Source: JBLIDK01 sp047632595 (lineage in GTDB: Bacteria; Bacteroidota; Bacteroidia; Sphingobacteriales; Sphingobacteriaceae). From it: DNA of 29,950 nt. The DNA lies in assembly GCA_047632595.1 (NCBI GenBank), contig JBLIDK010000023.1, positions 1-29,950 of the forward strand, read 5' to 3'. Below, one piece after another: positions 15,302 through 28,400 of this stretch. Every line of letters starts with the position of its first letter. The stretch's first letter is position 1. The notes below the pieces were generated by a model that saw only the letters and a list, made by a program, of their open reading frames with translations, was not told the DNA's origin and did not search any database. A program made the position numbers and the translations under genes.

Positions 15302-16056
15302 ATGGCTTCAGAACTATTTACGTTAGGAATGTTAATTCTACTTCAAATTGTATTGGGATTTGACAACTTATTATACATTTCAATTCTATCCAAACAAGCG
15401 CCAGAAAACAAGCAAAAACGTGTACAAACTATTGGAATAGCCTTTGCCATCTTCTTAAGAATTGGGCTTTTATTCTTAATTGTAAATCTAATTCCACTGT
15501 TGCAAGGAACTCTTTTATCCTTTAACACCGCATCTTAGAAGCCTCAATAACTGCCCATAGTTTAATTGTGCTGGCTGGCGGACTTTTTATCATCTACACA
15601 TCCGTAAAGGAAATTTGGCACATGATGAATTACCAAGAAGATGAGCATTTAAGTACAAAAAAGAAAAGTTCATTGAATACAATTATATTTTCGATGGTTT
15701 TAATGAATTTGGTTTTCTCTTTTGATTCAATTTTAAGCGCCATTGCCTTAACTGATGTGTTTTGGGTGATGGCTACTGCAATTGTAATTGGTGGTTTATT
15801 AATGATTTCCTTGAGCGATAAGGTTACTACTTTCTTGAAGAAAAATAGAATGTACGAGGTGCTTGGTCTTTTTATTCTTTTTGTGGTAGGTATTATGCTT
15901 ATTTCGGAGGGTGGTCACTTAGCAAGAATAGTTATTGCTGGAAGCCCAATACATGCCATGAGCAAAGGGACTTTTTACTTTGTAATTGGCGCATTGGTAC
16001 TAACAGATTTAGTTCAATCAAAATATCAAAAGAACCTAAATAAGTCTAAAGCTTAA
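15302..16056 (+). pseudogene. TerC-family membrane protein gene with one-base frameshift
   Basis: TerC proteins are multi-pass membrane proteins linked to metal ion export, classically tellurite resistance. The first frame (15302-15538) gives LFTLGMLILLQIVLGFDNLL with the membrane Asp-Asn motif. It stops at TAG 15536-15538. The frame starting at 15535 continues exactly where the family should (LEASITAHSLIVLAGGLFII) and reads to 16056, with the second acidic motif VFSFDSILSAIAL. Loss of one T in GCATC(T)TTAGAA at about 15534 explains the break. Everything else looks intact and unmutated, so this is either a very recent pseudogene or a base-call error. Restored length is about 251 aa. Confidence 0.88.
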
Positions 16057-16077
16057 TTAGAGCAATTTCAGAAAACC

Positions 16078-16125
16078 AAAAAGCGCCCACTCTGATACAA
16101 TACTGTATTTGAGGGGCGCTTTTTT
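16078..16125. terminator. Bidirectional hairpin terminator between terC and the giant gene
   Basis: AAAAAGCGCCC (16078-16088) pairs with GGGCGCTTTTT (16114-16124), 11 perfect pairs. Inside are CTC/GAG and ATACA/TGTAT stems, so nearly the whole 47 bases fold. A T-tract follows on both strands, serving the converging TerC gene (plus) and the giant repeat gene (minus). Confidence 0.9.
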
Positions 16126-16143
16126 CATTTGGATTTTTATTTT

Positions 16144-16400
16144 CTAATGTAGTACATGAATTCTAATGATACCATATCGTTGTTCTTTATCATGAACTAC
16201 TACTGTATAGATTCCATTTTCTAGTCCAGTTACATTTAGTCTGTAGGTTTCTATTCCTTTAACATATCTAACTTTTTCCAGAACCAATCTTCCTGTTATA
16301 TCAAGAACGGAGATTGTAGCATCATTATCTATATAGTCGCCTTGTTCTGTTATCACAACATTTACCATATCGCTAACAGGATTAGGGTATGCTTTAACTT
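16144..16400 (-). other. T9SS type A C-terminal sorting domain
   Basis: The last 80-85 residues contain the standard elements of the Por secretion-tail: VKAYPNPVSDMVNVVI, ISVLDITGRLVLEK, TYRLNVTGLENGIYTVVV and a basic end (IIRIHVLH). This directs export across the outer membrane by the type IX system, with removal of the tail and usually attachment to A-LPS. Confidence 0.93.
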
Positions 16401-19400
16401 CTACACCTGCAACTAGCTCTTCGCTAATTCCTGTAGGGAATACATTTACATTTTTACAGATAGTTGAATCACATAAATCAGTTGTACTAACTGTTAAGCA
16501 AACTACGTAAGAGTTAGGCTGTGCATAAATATGACTCGGGTCTTTTTCATTTGAAGTTCCTGATCTATCTCCAAAATTCCAAGTGTAAGTATAAGTTCCA
16601 CTTACAACTGATACAAAACTTGTAAAGTCTATTGTTAAAGCTCCTGCACCCGCTTTAAATGAGAAGTCAACATCAGGGGTAGGTTTAACACTTACCACAA
16701 ACGATGCCGGTCTATTACATCCTGAATTAATGAAATAAGTAATTTGATGTAAGCCTGGGCCTGCTAATTTTGGATTAAATATTCCGGCAACTGAATCAAC
16801 TACTCCATCACCACTCCATATTCCACCAAGTAAATTAGCTATTAGCAATACCGTATCATCGTAATTACATAATTCAGGTAACCCTTGAAGCACAGGTACA
16901 ATTGTATCACTAATTGTTACACTTTTTGTTGACGAATTAGGACAAGGTCCATTTGTTGTGTAAGTAATTGTGTAGGTGCCAAATGTAGAAGCTTTCAAAT
17001 TAATTTGACCAGTAGTGGTGTTTATAAATACTAACCCTGCTGGAGTAGCGCTAAATGCACCTGATTCACCAGAGATTGTTGGCCCTGGATTTGATTCATC
17101 CTCACAATATGTTGATTTATCATAACTAAACAATGCATTATCCAATTCATTAATTGTAAGTTCTTGAGTTAATGATTCAGGACAATAAGGGTCGTTAGTT
17201 GTAAACGTAATTTGATACACTCCAGCGCTCGATTGATCAATATTTATTTCACCTGTTGTATCGTTCAAGAATATCAATCCTGTTGGATTAGAAGTAAATG
17301 TACCAGCAGCAGCTATTATTGTAGGAGCTGGGTTATTTTCCACAACACAATATCTAGGTTTAGCATAATTAAAGGTAGGGTCACTAACAGTATCTATATT
17401 GATGGTTAAGGTGCTAGAATCTGGGCAGAAAACATTAGTTACAAATAGCACATTGTATTCACCAGCTGTTGAAGCACTTACATCAATTTGTCCTGTTAAA
17501 GTGTCTATGAATATCAAACCATTTGATGATTTAAATGTTCCAGATGCTGCTTTACTTGGAGTTGGGTCCATCTCATTTTGGCAGAACCTAGTTGATCCAT
17601 AACTAAACACTGGATTGTCTTTAGGATTAATTGTTACAACAAATGTTGCCATGTCTGAACAGTGTGGATCATTAGTAATAAATTCAATTGTATATCTACC
17701 TGGTGTTGAATTTGTTACATCAATTTGTCCGGTTTTTGAACCATCTATTCCTTTAAATACTAATCCTTGAGGACTCGCTGTAAAATCTCCCTTTGGATCT
17801 CCTTGCGCTCTATTTGGAATTGGGTTAGATGCACCAGGGTATTGGCAGAAACTATTTACTACAAAACTAAATGTGGCATCTTTAAACTTATCAATGCTTA
17901 CTGTTACATCGCTTGAATCTGGACATGGACCATTGGTTACAAAACTAATACTATAAGTTCCAACGGCACTTGCACTTAAATTAATTTCCCCTTTACTTGC
18001 ATCTTCAAAGACTAATCCTGTAGTTGATTTGAATAGTCCAGTTGCACCACCAGTAATATTTGGACTTGGATTCGATTCGTTGTTACAATATCTAGCATTT
18101 CCATAGGCAAAGGCAGGATTATCTTTCGCGTTTATAGTAACATTAAAGGTTGATGAATCTGGGCACTCGCCATCAGTAACGAATTTAATAGTGTAGGTGT
18201 TTGCATTAGACAAATCCAGATTAATAACACCGTTAGCATTATCGGCAAATACTAATCCTGCTGGTGTAGATGTAAACACTCCATTTGATCCGCCTAATCT
18301 ATTAGCAACTGGATTAGATGGTTCATCTTTACAATAAACAGTCGTATCAAAATCAAATGCTGGATCATCACCAGGAACTATATTTATTAATCTGCTAAAT
18401 GTATCAGCACATATACCATCTGTAAAGAAGGTAATTGTATAGTTTCCTGTTAAACTAGAATCAAGATCTATTGTACCTAAGTTGCTATCCACCCAAACTA
18501 AATTCGTTGAATTTGCTCTAAACACTCCAGTTATACCTGTAACAGTTGTTGGTGAAGGGTCAGATGAATACGCACAGAATCTGTTTGTAGAATAAACAAA
18601 GGTTGCATCATCAACAGGGTTAATTGTAATTTCAAATGTCGCAGAATCTGGACATCTATTATTTGTAACAAATGTTATTGTGTAGGTCCCAGGAGTTGAA
18701 GCTGTTAAATTAACTTCTCCATTAGCTCCACCTGAAGCGAATACCAATCCTGTAGTTGATTTGAACAGCCCACCAATATTTACTTCTTTAGTTGGTAATG
18801 GGTTCACCTCATCTTGACAGAAGCTTGTTTTAGCATAGGTAAATGCAGGATTTGGAACTGAGTCAATTGTTACTTCTTGTTCGCTAGAATCAGGGCAAAC
18901 ACCATTGGCAACAAATTCAATCGTATAAGTTCCATGTGTTGAAGTCGCTAAATTAATTTCTCCAGAATTTGCATCGGCAAACACTAGTCCTGTGGTGGAT
19001 TTAAATATTCCTGTTACTCCTTGCGCTGTGGTTGGAAGTGGATTTACATCGTACTTGCAATATCTAGCAAAGTCGTATGCAAAAGTAGCATCAACTATAG
19101 AATCGATAGTTACCACAAAGGTTGCTGAATCAGGACATCTAACATTGTCAGTTATAAATTTGATTGTATGCGTACCAGTAGCACTTGCACTCAGGTCAAT
19201 TTCACCAGTATTTTGGTTTATGGCCACACCACTTGCATTACTAAACAAGCCATTTATACCAGGTATGGTATTTGGAGTTGGATCCAAATCATATTTGCAA
19301 TACTGAGAACTTGCATAGCTAAATGCAGGATTATCTACTGAATCAACTCTGAAAGTTATTTTAGATGAATCTGGACATGAGCCATTGGTTAAGTATTGTA

Positions 19401-22400
19401 TTTGATAAATACCCGCAACACTTGCACTTAAATTTACTTCTCCAGTTGAGGCACTCTTAAAAACAAGTTTAGGAGAGTTTACTGTAAACGTTCCAGAAGT
19501 TCCATTAGGAATTATTGGAAGTGGATTAGCATCATATTGGCAATATCTAGCTTGACTATATGCAAATATTGAGCTATCAACTGGGTTGATTGTTATGCTG
19601 AATGTTACTGAATCAACGCAAGTTCCAGCTGTTAAATACTGTACTTGGAAGTTTCCGGTTGCACTTGAATCTAAATCTATCGTTCCTAAAGTGCTATCAA
19701 TAAATACAACACCATTTGGTATTGAAGTGAATGAACCACCCGCTTCTCCTGTGATTGATGCTGTAGGATCTGCATCGTATTGACAGTATACGTTTTGAGC
19801 AAAAGTGAATGTTGCATCATCAACAGAATCGATAGTAATAGTAAATGAGGTTGAATCTGGACAATCGCCATTAGTTAAGTACCAGATATCGAATGTTCCA
19901 ATTGCACTTAAAGTTAAATCTATTGTCACCTCTGTTGAGTAGCTAAATACAACTCCAGTTGGCGATGATCTAAATGAACCACCTGTTAATCCAGTAATGG
20001 AAGCTGTTGGATTAGCATCGTATTGACAGTATTGTGAAGCTGCAAATGTGAATGCAGCATTATCAACTGAGTTGATTGTTATGCTGAATGTTGCTGAATC
20101 AATACAAGTTCCATCAGTTATATACTGTATTTGGAAGGTTCCAGTTGCACTAAAATCTAAATCTATCGTTCCTAAAGTGCTATCACTAAATACAACACCA
20201 TTTGGTATTGAAGTGAATGAACCACCCGCTTCTCCTGTGATTAATGCTGTAGGATCTGCCTCGTATTGACAATATACGTTTTGAGCAAAAGTGAATGTTG
20301 CATCATCAACAGAATCAATTGTAACGCTAAAGAATGCAGAGTCTGGGCAAATTCCCGCTGTTACATATTTTATCATAAAGGTTCCAATTGAACTAGAATC
20401 CAAATCAATTGTTCCAGCGCTAGAATCACTAAATACCACACCGTTTGGAATGGAAGAGAATGAACCACCAGTTAAACCAGAAATTGATGCAGTTGGATCA
20501 CTATCGTATTGACAATATTGAGATGATGCAAATGTAAAGTCTGCAATATCGTTTGAATTAATTTTAACTGTAGTTGAATCTAAACTTGCAGGACAACCTG
20601 TTGCTTCTGGTATACTATTATAAACTTTATAAATTCCGGCTGTTGTTGCACTCACTTTTATTCTACCTTGAGAATTAGCAAATACTAAGCCTTCAGGTGT
20701 TGCAGTAAAATTACCCGCACTTGCTCCTGCTAAATAATCTGGATTTGGATATACATCACCTGTGCAGAATGAATCGGCACTATAAGTGAACGATGCATCA
20801 GGAACATTTACAATATCAATTTTAACAGAATCTACTTTAGGGCAAGTACCAGAGAATGTATAATACACCATATAGCTGCCTGCACTTGAAGTAAGGACAT
20901 CTATTTTGGCAGTAGCCGTATCAACAAATACTAGTCCTGATGGTGATGAACTGAACGTGCCTCCTGCAGTTGTTGTACCTGGAGTTGGATTAGCCTCAGA
21001 TTTACAGTATGTGTTTTTACCATAAGCAAATGATGCATCAATTGAATCTACCACAGTTAAAGCAAATGTTGTTGAATCAGGACAAGTGCCATTTGTTAAG
21101 AATTGAATTATATAGTTATTTGCAGCACTTGCTTTTAAGTCAATTTGGCCTTTTGCAGTGTTTGTAAATACCAATCCTGCTGGTGCTGCAGTAAATACAC
21201 CCACTGAACCACCAGAAATATTTGCACTAGGGCCAGTCTCATCTTTACAATAAGTTGCAGATGCGTAATTAAAGCTAGGGTTATCTACTGCAAGTATTGT
21301 TAAACTAACAATACTTGTATCTGGGCAATCGCCAATTGTCGCAAATTGAATATCATAGATTCCAACTGTACTTGCTGTTAAGTTGATTTTACCAGTAGTT
21401 GAATCTGCAAATACTACTCCACTGGGTATAGAAATAAATCCACCCGTGGTAGCACCAGTTATTGAAGCAATTGGATCGGTATCGTATTGGCAATAACTTG
21501 AAGAAGAATAGGTGAAAATTGAGCTATCAACCGCATTAATAGTTAAAGCAAAGATGTTTGAATCAGGGCAAAACCCGTTTGTAACGTATTTTACACTGTA
21601 CATTCCTGGAGTGGATTCATCTAAATCAATTGTTCCATTAGAAGTATTTATAAATACTAAACCAGTTGTAGATTTGAATGTTCCTGTTGTTCCGTTCGTA
21701 ATTATTGCAGAAGGATCACTATTGTATGCACAATAAACCATTTGGGCATAATTGAATAGTGCACTGTCAATACCATTAATAGTAATGCTTTGCGCACTAG
21801 AGTCTAGACAAATTCCATCAGTAACATATTTAATGCTATAGGTATTTGGACTACTCTCACTAAGATCTATACTACCAGTTGTATCATTAAGAAAAACTAA
21901 ACCAGCAGGACTTGAAGTAAATATACCAGTAGCACCACCCGAAATGTTTGCATTTGGATCGCTATCATAAACGCAATATGCAGTGTTGGCATAGCTAAAT
22001 GCAGGGTCATCCGTAGTAATTATTGTAATCAATCTAGTTGTAGAGTCAGGGCAATTGATATCGCCTGTTACAAACTTCACAATATATTGACCTTGAGTAG
22101 ATTCGGTTAAATTAATTTTACCTGTTGAATTATCTAAGAAAACTAATCCTGCAGAAGAACTGAATGTTCCATCAGTACCGCTTGGTATATTAGGAGTTGT
22201 TGTTCCTTCTGATGTACAGAAAGTATCTTGAGCAAAAGTAAATGCCGGACTAGGAACATCATGAATTGTAATGGTCGTTGCTAAAGAATCAGGACATGTA
22301 CCCAATGTTACATAACGTAAGGTAAATGAACCAGTGTTAGATTCCAATAAATTAATTTCTCCTGTTAATGTATCTTTAATTACTAAACCTGCATTATTTG

Positions 22401-25400
22401 TTCTAAATACTCCACCTTTAGTACCAGAAATAGTTGGTTCAGGGTTGGTCTCGTTTTTACAGAAAGCTTGTGAGCTGTATGCAAATGAAGGATCATCAAC
22501 CAAGTTAATAGTAAATGATGTAGTTGCTGAGTCTGGGCAAATATCATCAGTAACAAATTTAATAGTATAGGTACCTACTGTTGATTCGTCTAAATCAACT
22601 TTACCCGTTGCAGTGTTTCTGAATACAAGTCCAGCTGGAGTTGCGCTAAATGTACCAGTTACGTCTGGGCTTTTAATTGCTATTGGATCAGTATCATAAT
22701 CGCAGTATTCTGCAAAACTATAATTAAACGTAGGGCTAGGCGCATCATCAATTCTAAATGATTGAATAAATGAATCAGGACAAATACCGTCTGTAACAAA
22801 TCGTATAGTGTAATCACCGGGAGTACTTGCACCAAGATTTACAATACCTGAAGAATCGTTAAAAAATATTAATCCGCTTTCAAGCGATTTAAAAGTTCCA
22901 GTGGCTCCACCAATAATGTTGGCTTGTGGATTACTCTCATATTGACAATAAGCTGCGTTATCAAAATCAAAGGCAGGATCATCGGCAAGATTAATTCTAA
23001 TTGCAAAGAAGTCAGAATCCGAACAGAATGGATCCGTGGTTACAAACTTAATGAAGTAATCACCCGGTGTACTTCCACTTGTGTTGATTTCACCAGTTAC
23101 CGAATTAATTGCTAAACCGGCAGAAGATGTAAACTTACCCACAGCACCTGGATCAGTTTTATTTGGAAATGGATTTTGGTCATAAGTACAATATGCAGCT
23201 TTGTTGTAAGTGAAATCTGCAATTTCATTCTGTATAATTCTTACTGTAATAGAAGTATCCGATGGACAAGAACCTTCCGTTGTAAGAGTAATTGTATAAG
23301 CACCCACATCACTCGCAAAAATGCTTATTTCTCCTGTATATTTAGTTATAAATAAACCACTTGGACTGACTCTAAATCTACCTGGTGTATTAAAGGTTGC
23401 TAAAGCATATTCTTCATCTTCACAGAAATCATTTCTACCGTAAGATAAATAAACATCATCAGTTTCTTCGATAGTGATAGTTTCAGTTGCTGAATCTAAG
23501 CAGAAACCATTAGTTACAAATTTCACCACATAAGTTCCTGGGGTGCTTGAATCAAAATTGATTTCACCTGTTGAGGTACTTTCAAAAACAAGACCTGCTG
23601 TAGAACTAAATGTACCCATTGCACCACCTGTTATTAATGGTCTTGGATTTACATTATCATTTGGACAAAAGCTAGTAACACCATAAGTAAATCCAGGATC
23701 ATCACGGTCTATTATTTCCAAATCGACTTCAAAAGAATCGATACAAGTTCCTTCAGTTGTAAACCTAATAGAATAAGTTCCAACGGTTGAAGAATCTAAT
23801 AATATTAATCCAGTAGTTGAATCCTCAAATACAATTCCAGAAGGTATTGAAATAAATCGACCACTTACGTTAGAGGCATCAACAATTGCTGTAGGATGTT
23901 CATCATCTTTACAATATTTAGCTGCATCATAACTGAATGTCGGATTATCAACTGAATCAATAATCAATTTTTGTTCGTATGACCTTGGACAGAAAGAATG
24001 GTCTGTTAAATAGGTTATAGTATAAGTATCATGATCACTATTTTGCAAGTCGATTTCTCCACTGGTGGCATTAATTATTAATCCATCTGGAGTTGCACTA
24101 AAACTTCCAGTAACAGTAATGTCTCGTGTTGGAATTGGGTTATCATTTTCAGGATATTGACAAATACTTGCTATTTCGTAATCAAAAGTTGGATCTGGAA
24201 CTGCATCAATAGTAATGGTAATAAATGAAGAATCTTTACAGAATGGATCGTCCGTAAGGAACTTAACCGAATAAGTTCCAGCAGTGCTTTTACTTAAATC
24301 AATTTTTCCGCTATCCGTATCCAAAAATACTAAACCAGAAGTTGATGAAAAAGTTCCTGTAACCGTATCAATATTCAAAATTGCAATTGGGTCTAGATCA
24401 TCTTTACAGAATCTTAGCGAATCAAAGGTGAATTTTGGATCTGGAACATCGTGAATAGTAACATTCAATTCAAATGAATCTCTACAAACACCTGAAGTTC
24501 TAAATTTAACTACATAGTTTCCAGTATCTGAATCCAATAAATCAATCTGTCCAGAGTTTAGATCTAGTTCTAATCCTGCAGGTGTTGAGGTATAAATACC
24601 TTGAGTACCTGGAGTATTTAAAATTGGTAATGGATTTGTATCTGATTCATATTGGCAGAAGAAGTTTTGACCGTAGGTAAACTCAGCGTCTTCCATGGTA
24701 TCAATAGTAATTACTACTGAAGTATCATCTATATTGAATAATGAATCGGTAACTATTAAGGTAACATCGTAGGTACCTGCTGCAAAACTAAATATTGGGT
24801 TCTGATCTGTAGATGATTGGTTGTCAGAAGTTGTCCATAGATAGTTATAAGAAGGGTATCCATATCTAGTACTGTCTGTAAATTGAATATCCTCTTCCAA
24901 ACAACCTTCATATTGCCCATTTCTAAACGGCACATTTACAACAAATGAAGCTTCAACCGGACGAGGCACAATTGTTATTGTGATTGTACTATCATTTTGA
25001 CAAACTCCGTCAGTTGTTAGAGTAACATCGTAATCTCCAATTGCACTGTTAGCTGGAGTTATTGTTCCATCAGATGGATTCAGGTCAAGTCCAACTGGAG
25101 TTGAAGAGAACGTGCCTGTTTGAGCAGGATTTGATTTAGTCGGTGTCACTGGTGCTTCGCTTCTAACGAAAGCTGTTTGTCCATAATCAAACCCAGCAAT
25201 ATCGGCAGGGAAAATAAGTAAATCAAAGAACGCAGTATCTGGACAAATACCAATAGTTGTATAAGTAACGGTGTGATTGCCAAGCGTTGTTGTGGCTAAG
25301 GTTATTTCTCCAGTAACTGGATTAACTGTTAATCCTATTGTTCCAGTATAAACTCCAGGCTGAGTACCTGTATTTGTTGGAGTTGGATTTACAGTTCCGT

Positions 25401-28400
25401 TTATACAATATCTGTTGGTATCATATTCAAAAATAGCGGAATCTTTTTGTTGAATAATTACTGTTGCGGTAGAGGAATCGTTACAACCTCCATTAGTTAT
25501 TTGGGTAATTGTGTAATTACCAGGAAGCGAGACTTGAAGGTCTATTTCTCCAGTTTGATAATCAACAAATGTTAAACCTGTTGGTGTAGCACTAAAAGTA
25601 CCTTCGTATCCTACTACTATTGCAGTTGGGTTTGGTGCCTCTTGACAATAGGTGACATTATCATAAGAGAATAAACTTACGTCTTGACCATTGTCAATTG
25701 TTAATATCATGGTGTCTGAAATTGCCTCACACGGCCCTATTGGATCCTGTGTTGTAATTATTAAAGTTGCAAAACCAGCAGATATATCCAATAAACTAGG
25801 AGTATAGGTGGCTTGAGGTTCTGTATCATCATCAAATAAACCGCCTCCAGAAGTTGTCCAAATAATTGAAGTGGCACCTCCACCAAATGAACCATTTAAA
25901 GTGTAGCTATTTCCAATACAAACTTCATCATCTTCACCAGCATTAACTTCGGCAGAATCCATTACTACAGTGGTTACAGTAAATGAAGCATCATTATCGC
26001 AAACCCCGTTTGAAGTTATTGCTCTAAAGTTATATGAATTAGCACCTGAATGAACAAAAGTATAAGGTGTATTTGTTGCACCTGAAATATCTGCAAAACC
26101 CATTCCTGTATCTAGTTGCCATTGAATTTCTCCGAATGAACCAACAAGAGTTAATTGTATATCCGGATCATTTTCACAAATTGAATCGGCATCTGTAGAA
26201 GCTGTTCCGGCACTTGGTATAGAGTCAACCACAACGGTGTCAAAATTACTAGTATCAGGTGGACATTGTCCACTTGTTGAGATTGCCATAAACACGTACT
26301 CTCCTATTTGAGTGTGTGTAAAGTCTTCAGTTTTTAATCCTGAACCAAAATTGGTAAAGGTTCCATTGTTTCGACTAACCTTCCATTGAATAGTTCCAAC
26401 ATTATCAGTTAAAGTTAATTGAATAGGGTTTACATCTTCACAAATGGTATCATTCTCTTCACTAGCAATGCTTCCTGCAAACGGAGTATCATTAACTGTA
26501 ATAGTCGCAGTATCTGAAGTATCAGGTCCACAAGTTAAGTTGGTAACTATTGCTCTGAAGTTGTATGTACCTGGGCCTGCGAAGTCGTAGTCCAAGGTAT
26601 CAGCAGTACTTCCTGCTGAAACATAACCTGAACCATCATTAACTTCCCATGTAATTGAGTTTCCGATGTAATTTGAAAGAGTAAGTAAGATTGTATCCTC
26701 TGTAACACAAACTGAAGTTGTTAAAGGAGTAATATTTCCACCTACTGCTGTGGTATCCACTACAATAGTATCCATTGTTGAAGTTGCAGCTGGGCAGGCT
26801 TCATTTTGGCTACTTACTACTGCTCGGAAGTAATATTTTCCTGGGTCATTTGCATGGCCTGTGTATGCTAAGTTCTCGCTCGTTGCTCCTGCGATATCTG
26901 CAAAACTATTGGTATCGTTTTTACTTACTTGCCATTGGATCTTTCCTACTTGGCCTGCTAAGGTTACTTCTAAAGTTGTTGTCGTATCACATACTAAAGT
27001 GTTTGATGCTATTGCTGTTCCTCCTACTGCTGTGGTATCTACGGTTATCGAGTCAATATTGGAAGTGTTGTTTACGCACGCATTATTTTGGCTATTTACT
27101 ACTGCTCGGAAGTAATAGGTTCCAGGATCATTTCCAAAGTTAGTATAGAATAAAAATGTATCCGTAGCACCTGCAATATCTTCGAAAGTGTTAGTGTCAT
27201 TCTTACTTACTTGCCATTGAACATTACCAACAGAACCTGTTAAGGTGAGGTCTAAACTAGTTGTATCCTGACAAACTGGTGTTGTGTGTGCTGTAACAAT
27301 TCCACCAATAGCAGCTGTATCTATAATTATAGTTGCTGTATCTGAAGTATCGTTCAAACAAACTCCATTCGAAACAACTGATCTAAAGTCAAAAGTTCCA
27401 GCCGAATCAATGTTATAGGTTAATTCTGGCTGATCTTCTCCATCAATATCAATAAAGCCTATTCCATTGCCATTTACTTGCCATTGAATTGTTCCACTTG
27501 GATTATCTAATGTTAAGGTTACTGTGCCGTCATTTACACAAGCAGTATCTTGAGCGGTTATTGGACCTGCATACGGAGTATCTGTAACAACTATTTGTGT
27601 AACTGTTGATGTGTCTGCATCACAACCTGGGTTAAATACATAGGCTCTAAAGTTGAATACACCAAATGCTTCTGGTACATAGGTTAAAGTGTCATTTGTT
27701 TCACCAGAAATATCCATGTATCCAGCACTTTCAATGTCAACTTGCCATTTAATATTTCCTTGAGAACCTGTTAATGTAACTTGAATTGTATCTCGACTTA
27801 AACAAATTGTGTCTTGATCAGATTGTGTAACTCCGGCTATTGGTAGAAAACTAACAACAGTAGAATCCACATTGCTAAAGGTATCTGCACAAATAACTAA
27901 ACTAGTAACTCTAACTCTAAAATAATATTTACCAGGTCCAGAATGGGTATAAGTAGCGGTTGTACTTGTTGCCAAAGGAATATCTTGGAATCCAAGTCCT
28001 AAACCTTGGTCAACTTGCCATTGAATCGGACCAGAACTGCCTGTTGTAGTTAAGCCAACAGTTAGTTGGTCTGTGCAAATACTATCTTCATCAGTTGAGG
28101 CAAAACCTGATGCTGCACCTAGGATTACTTTTGTTGAATCTGATGAAGAAAATGCAGTATCGCAATTCGAATTTCCACTAATTCTTGCTCTAAATACGTA
28201 GTTAGCAGGTCCACTGTGAGTAAATGTATGTGTTGTATCTGTTGCTCCAACAATATTTGTGAAACTACCTCCGGTACTTACTTGCCATTGAATAAATGCA
28301 CCCGAATGGTTGGCTAAGGTTAATTCAATATTTGGCTCTCCTGCACAAATTGTATCTACATCTGCAGTTGCTATACCTCCTATTGGAATTGGAAGAACGT

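Larger units (their letters stand above)
16905..25680 (-). repeat. Array of 35 type C modules, about 243 bp each
   Basis: By hand I count 35 consecutive modules of about 78-88 aa, interrupted once by a PKD domain at 24691-24960. The consensus is DPxFxYxxxxYCxxDxxPxP, then GTFSSTPAGLVFxD, xTGxIDLxxST, GTYTIKFVTNGxCPDS and xITIxxVD. Each has a Cys after the first strand and a second in the CPDS motif, about 55 residues apart, probably a disulfide. The third module from the N-terminal side (about 25170) reads TAFVRSEAPV, without the first Cys. Divergence is uneven: most modules differ widely, but those at 19.6-20.5 kb are close copies. Confidence 0.92.

Noticed and set aside
16905..25680. CRISPR-like array
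   Set aside because: Repeats are 243 bp, in frame and protein coding; no short identical repeats with spacers.
26775..27143. Leucine-rich 122-codon plus-strand frame and many similar frames at 17-29 kb
   Set aside because: They are antisense shadows of the repeat gene, recurring with its period; composition is not protein-like.
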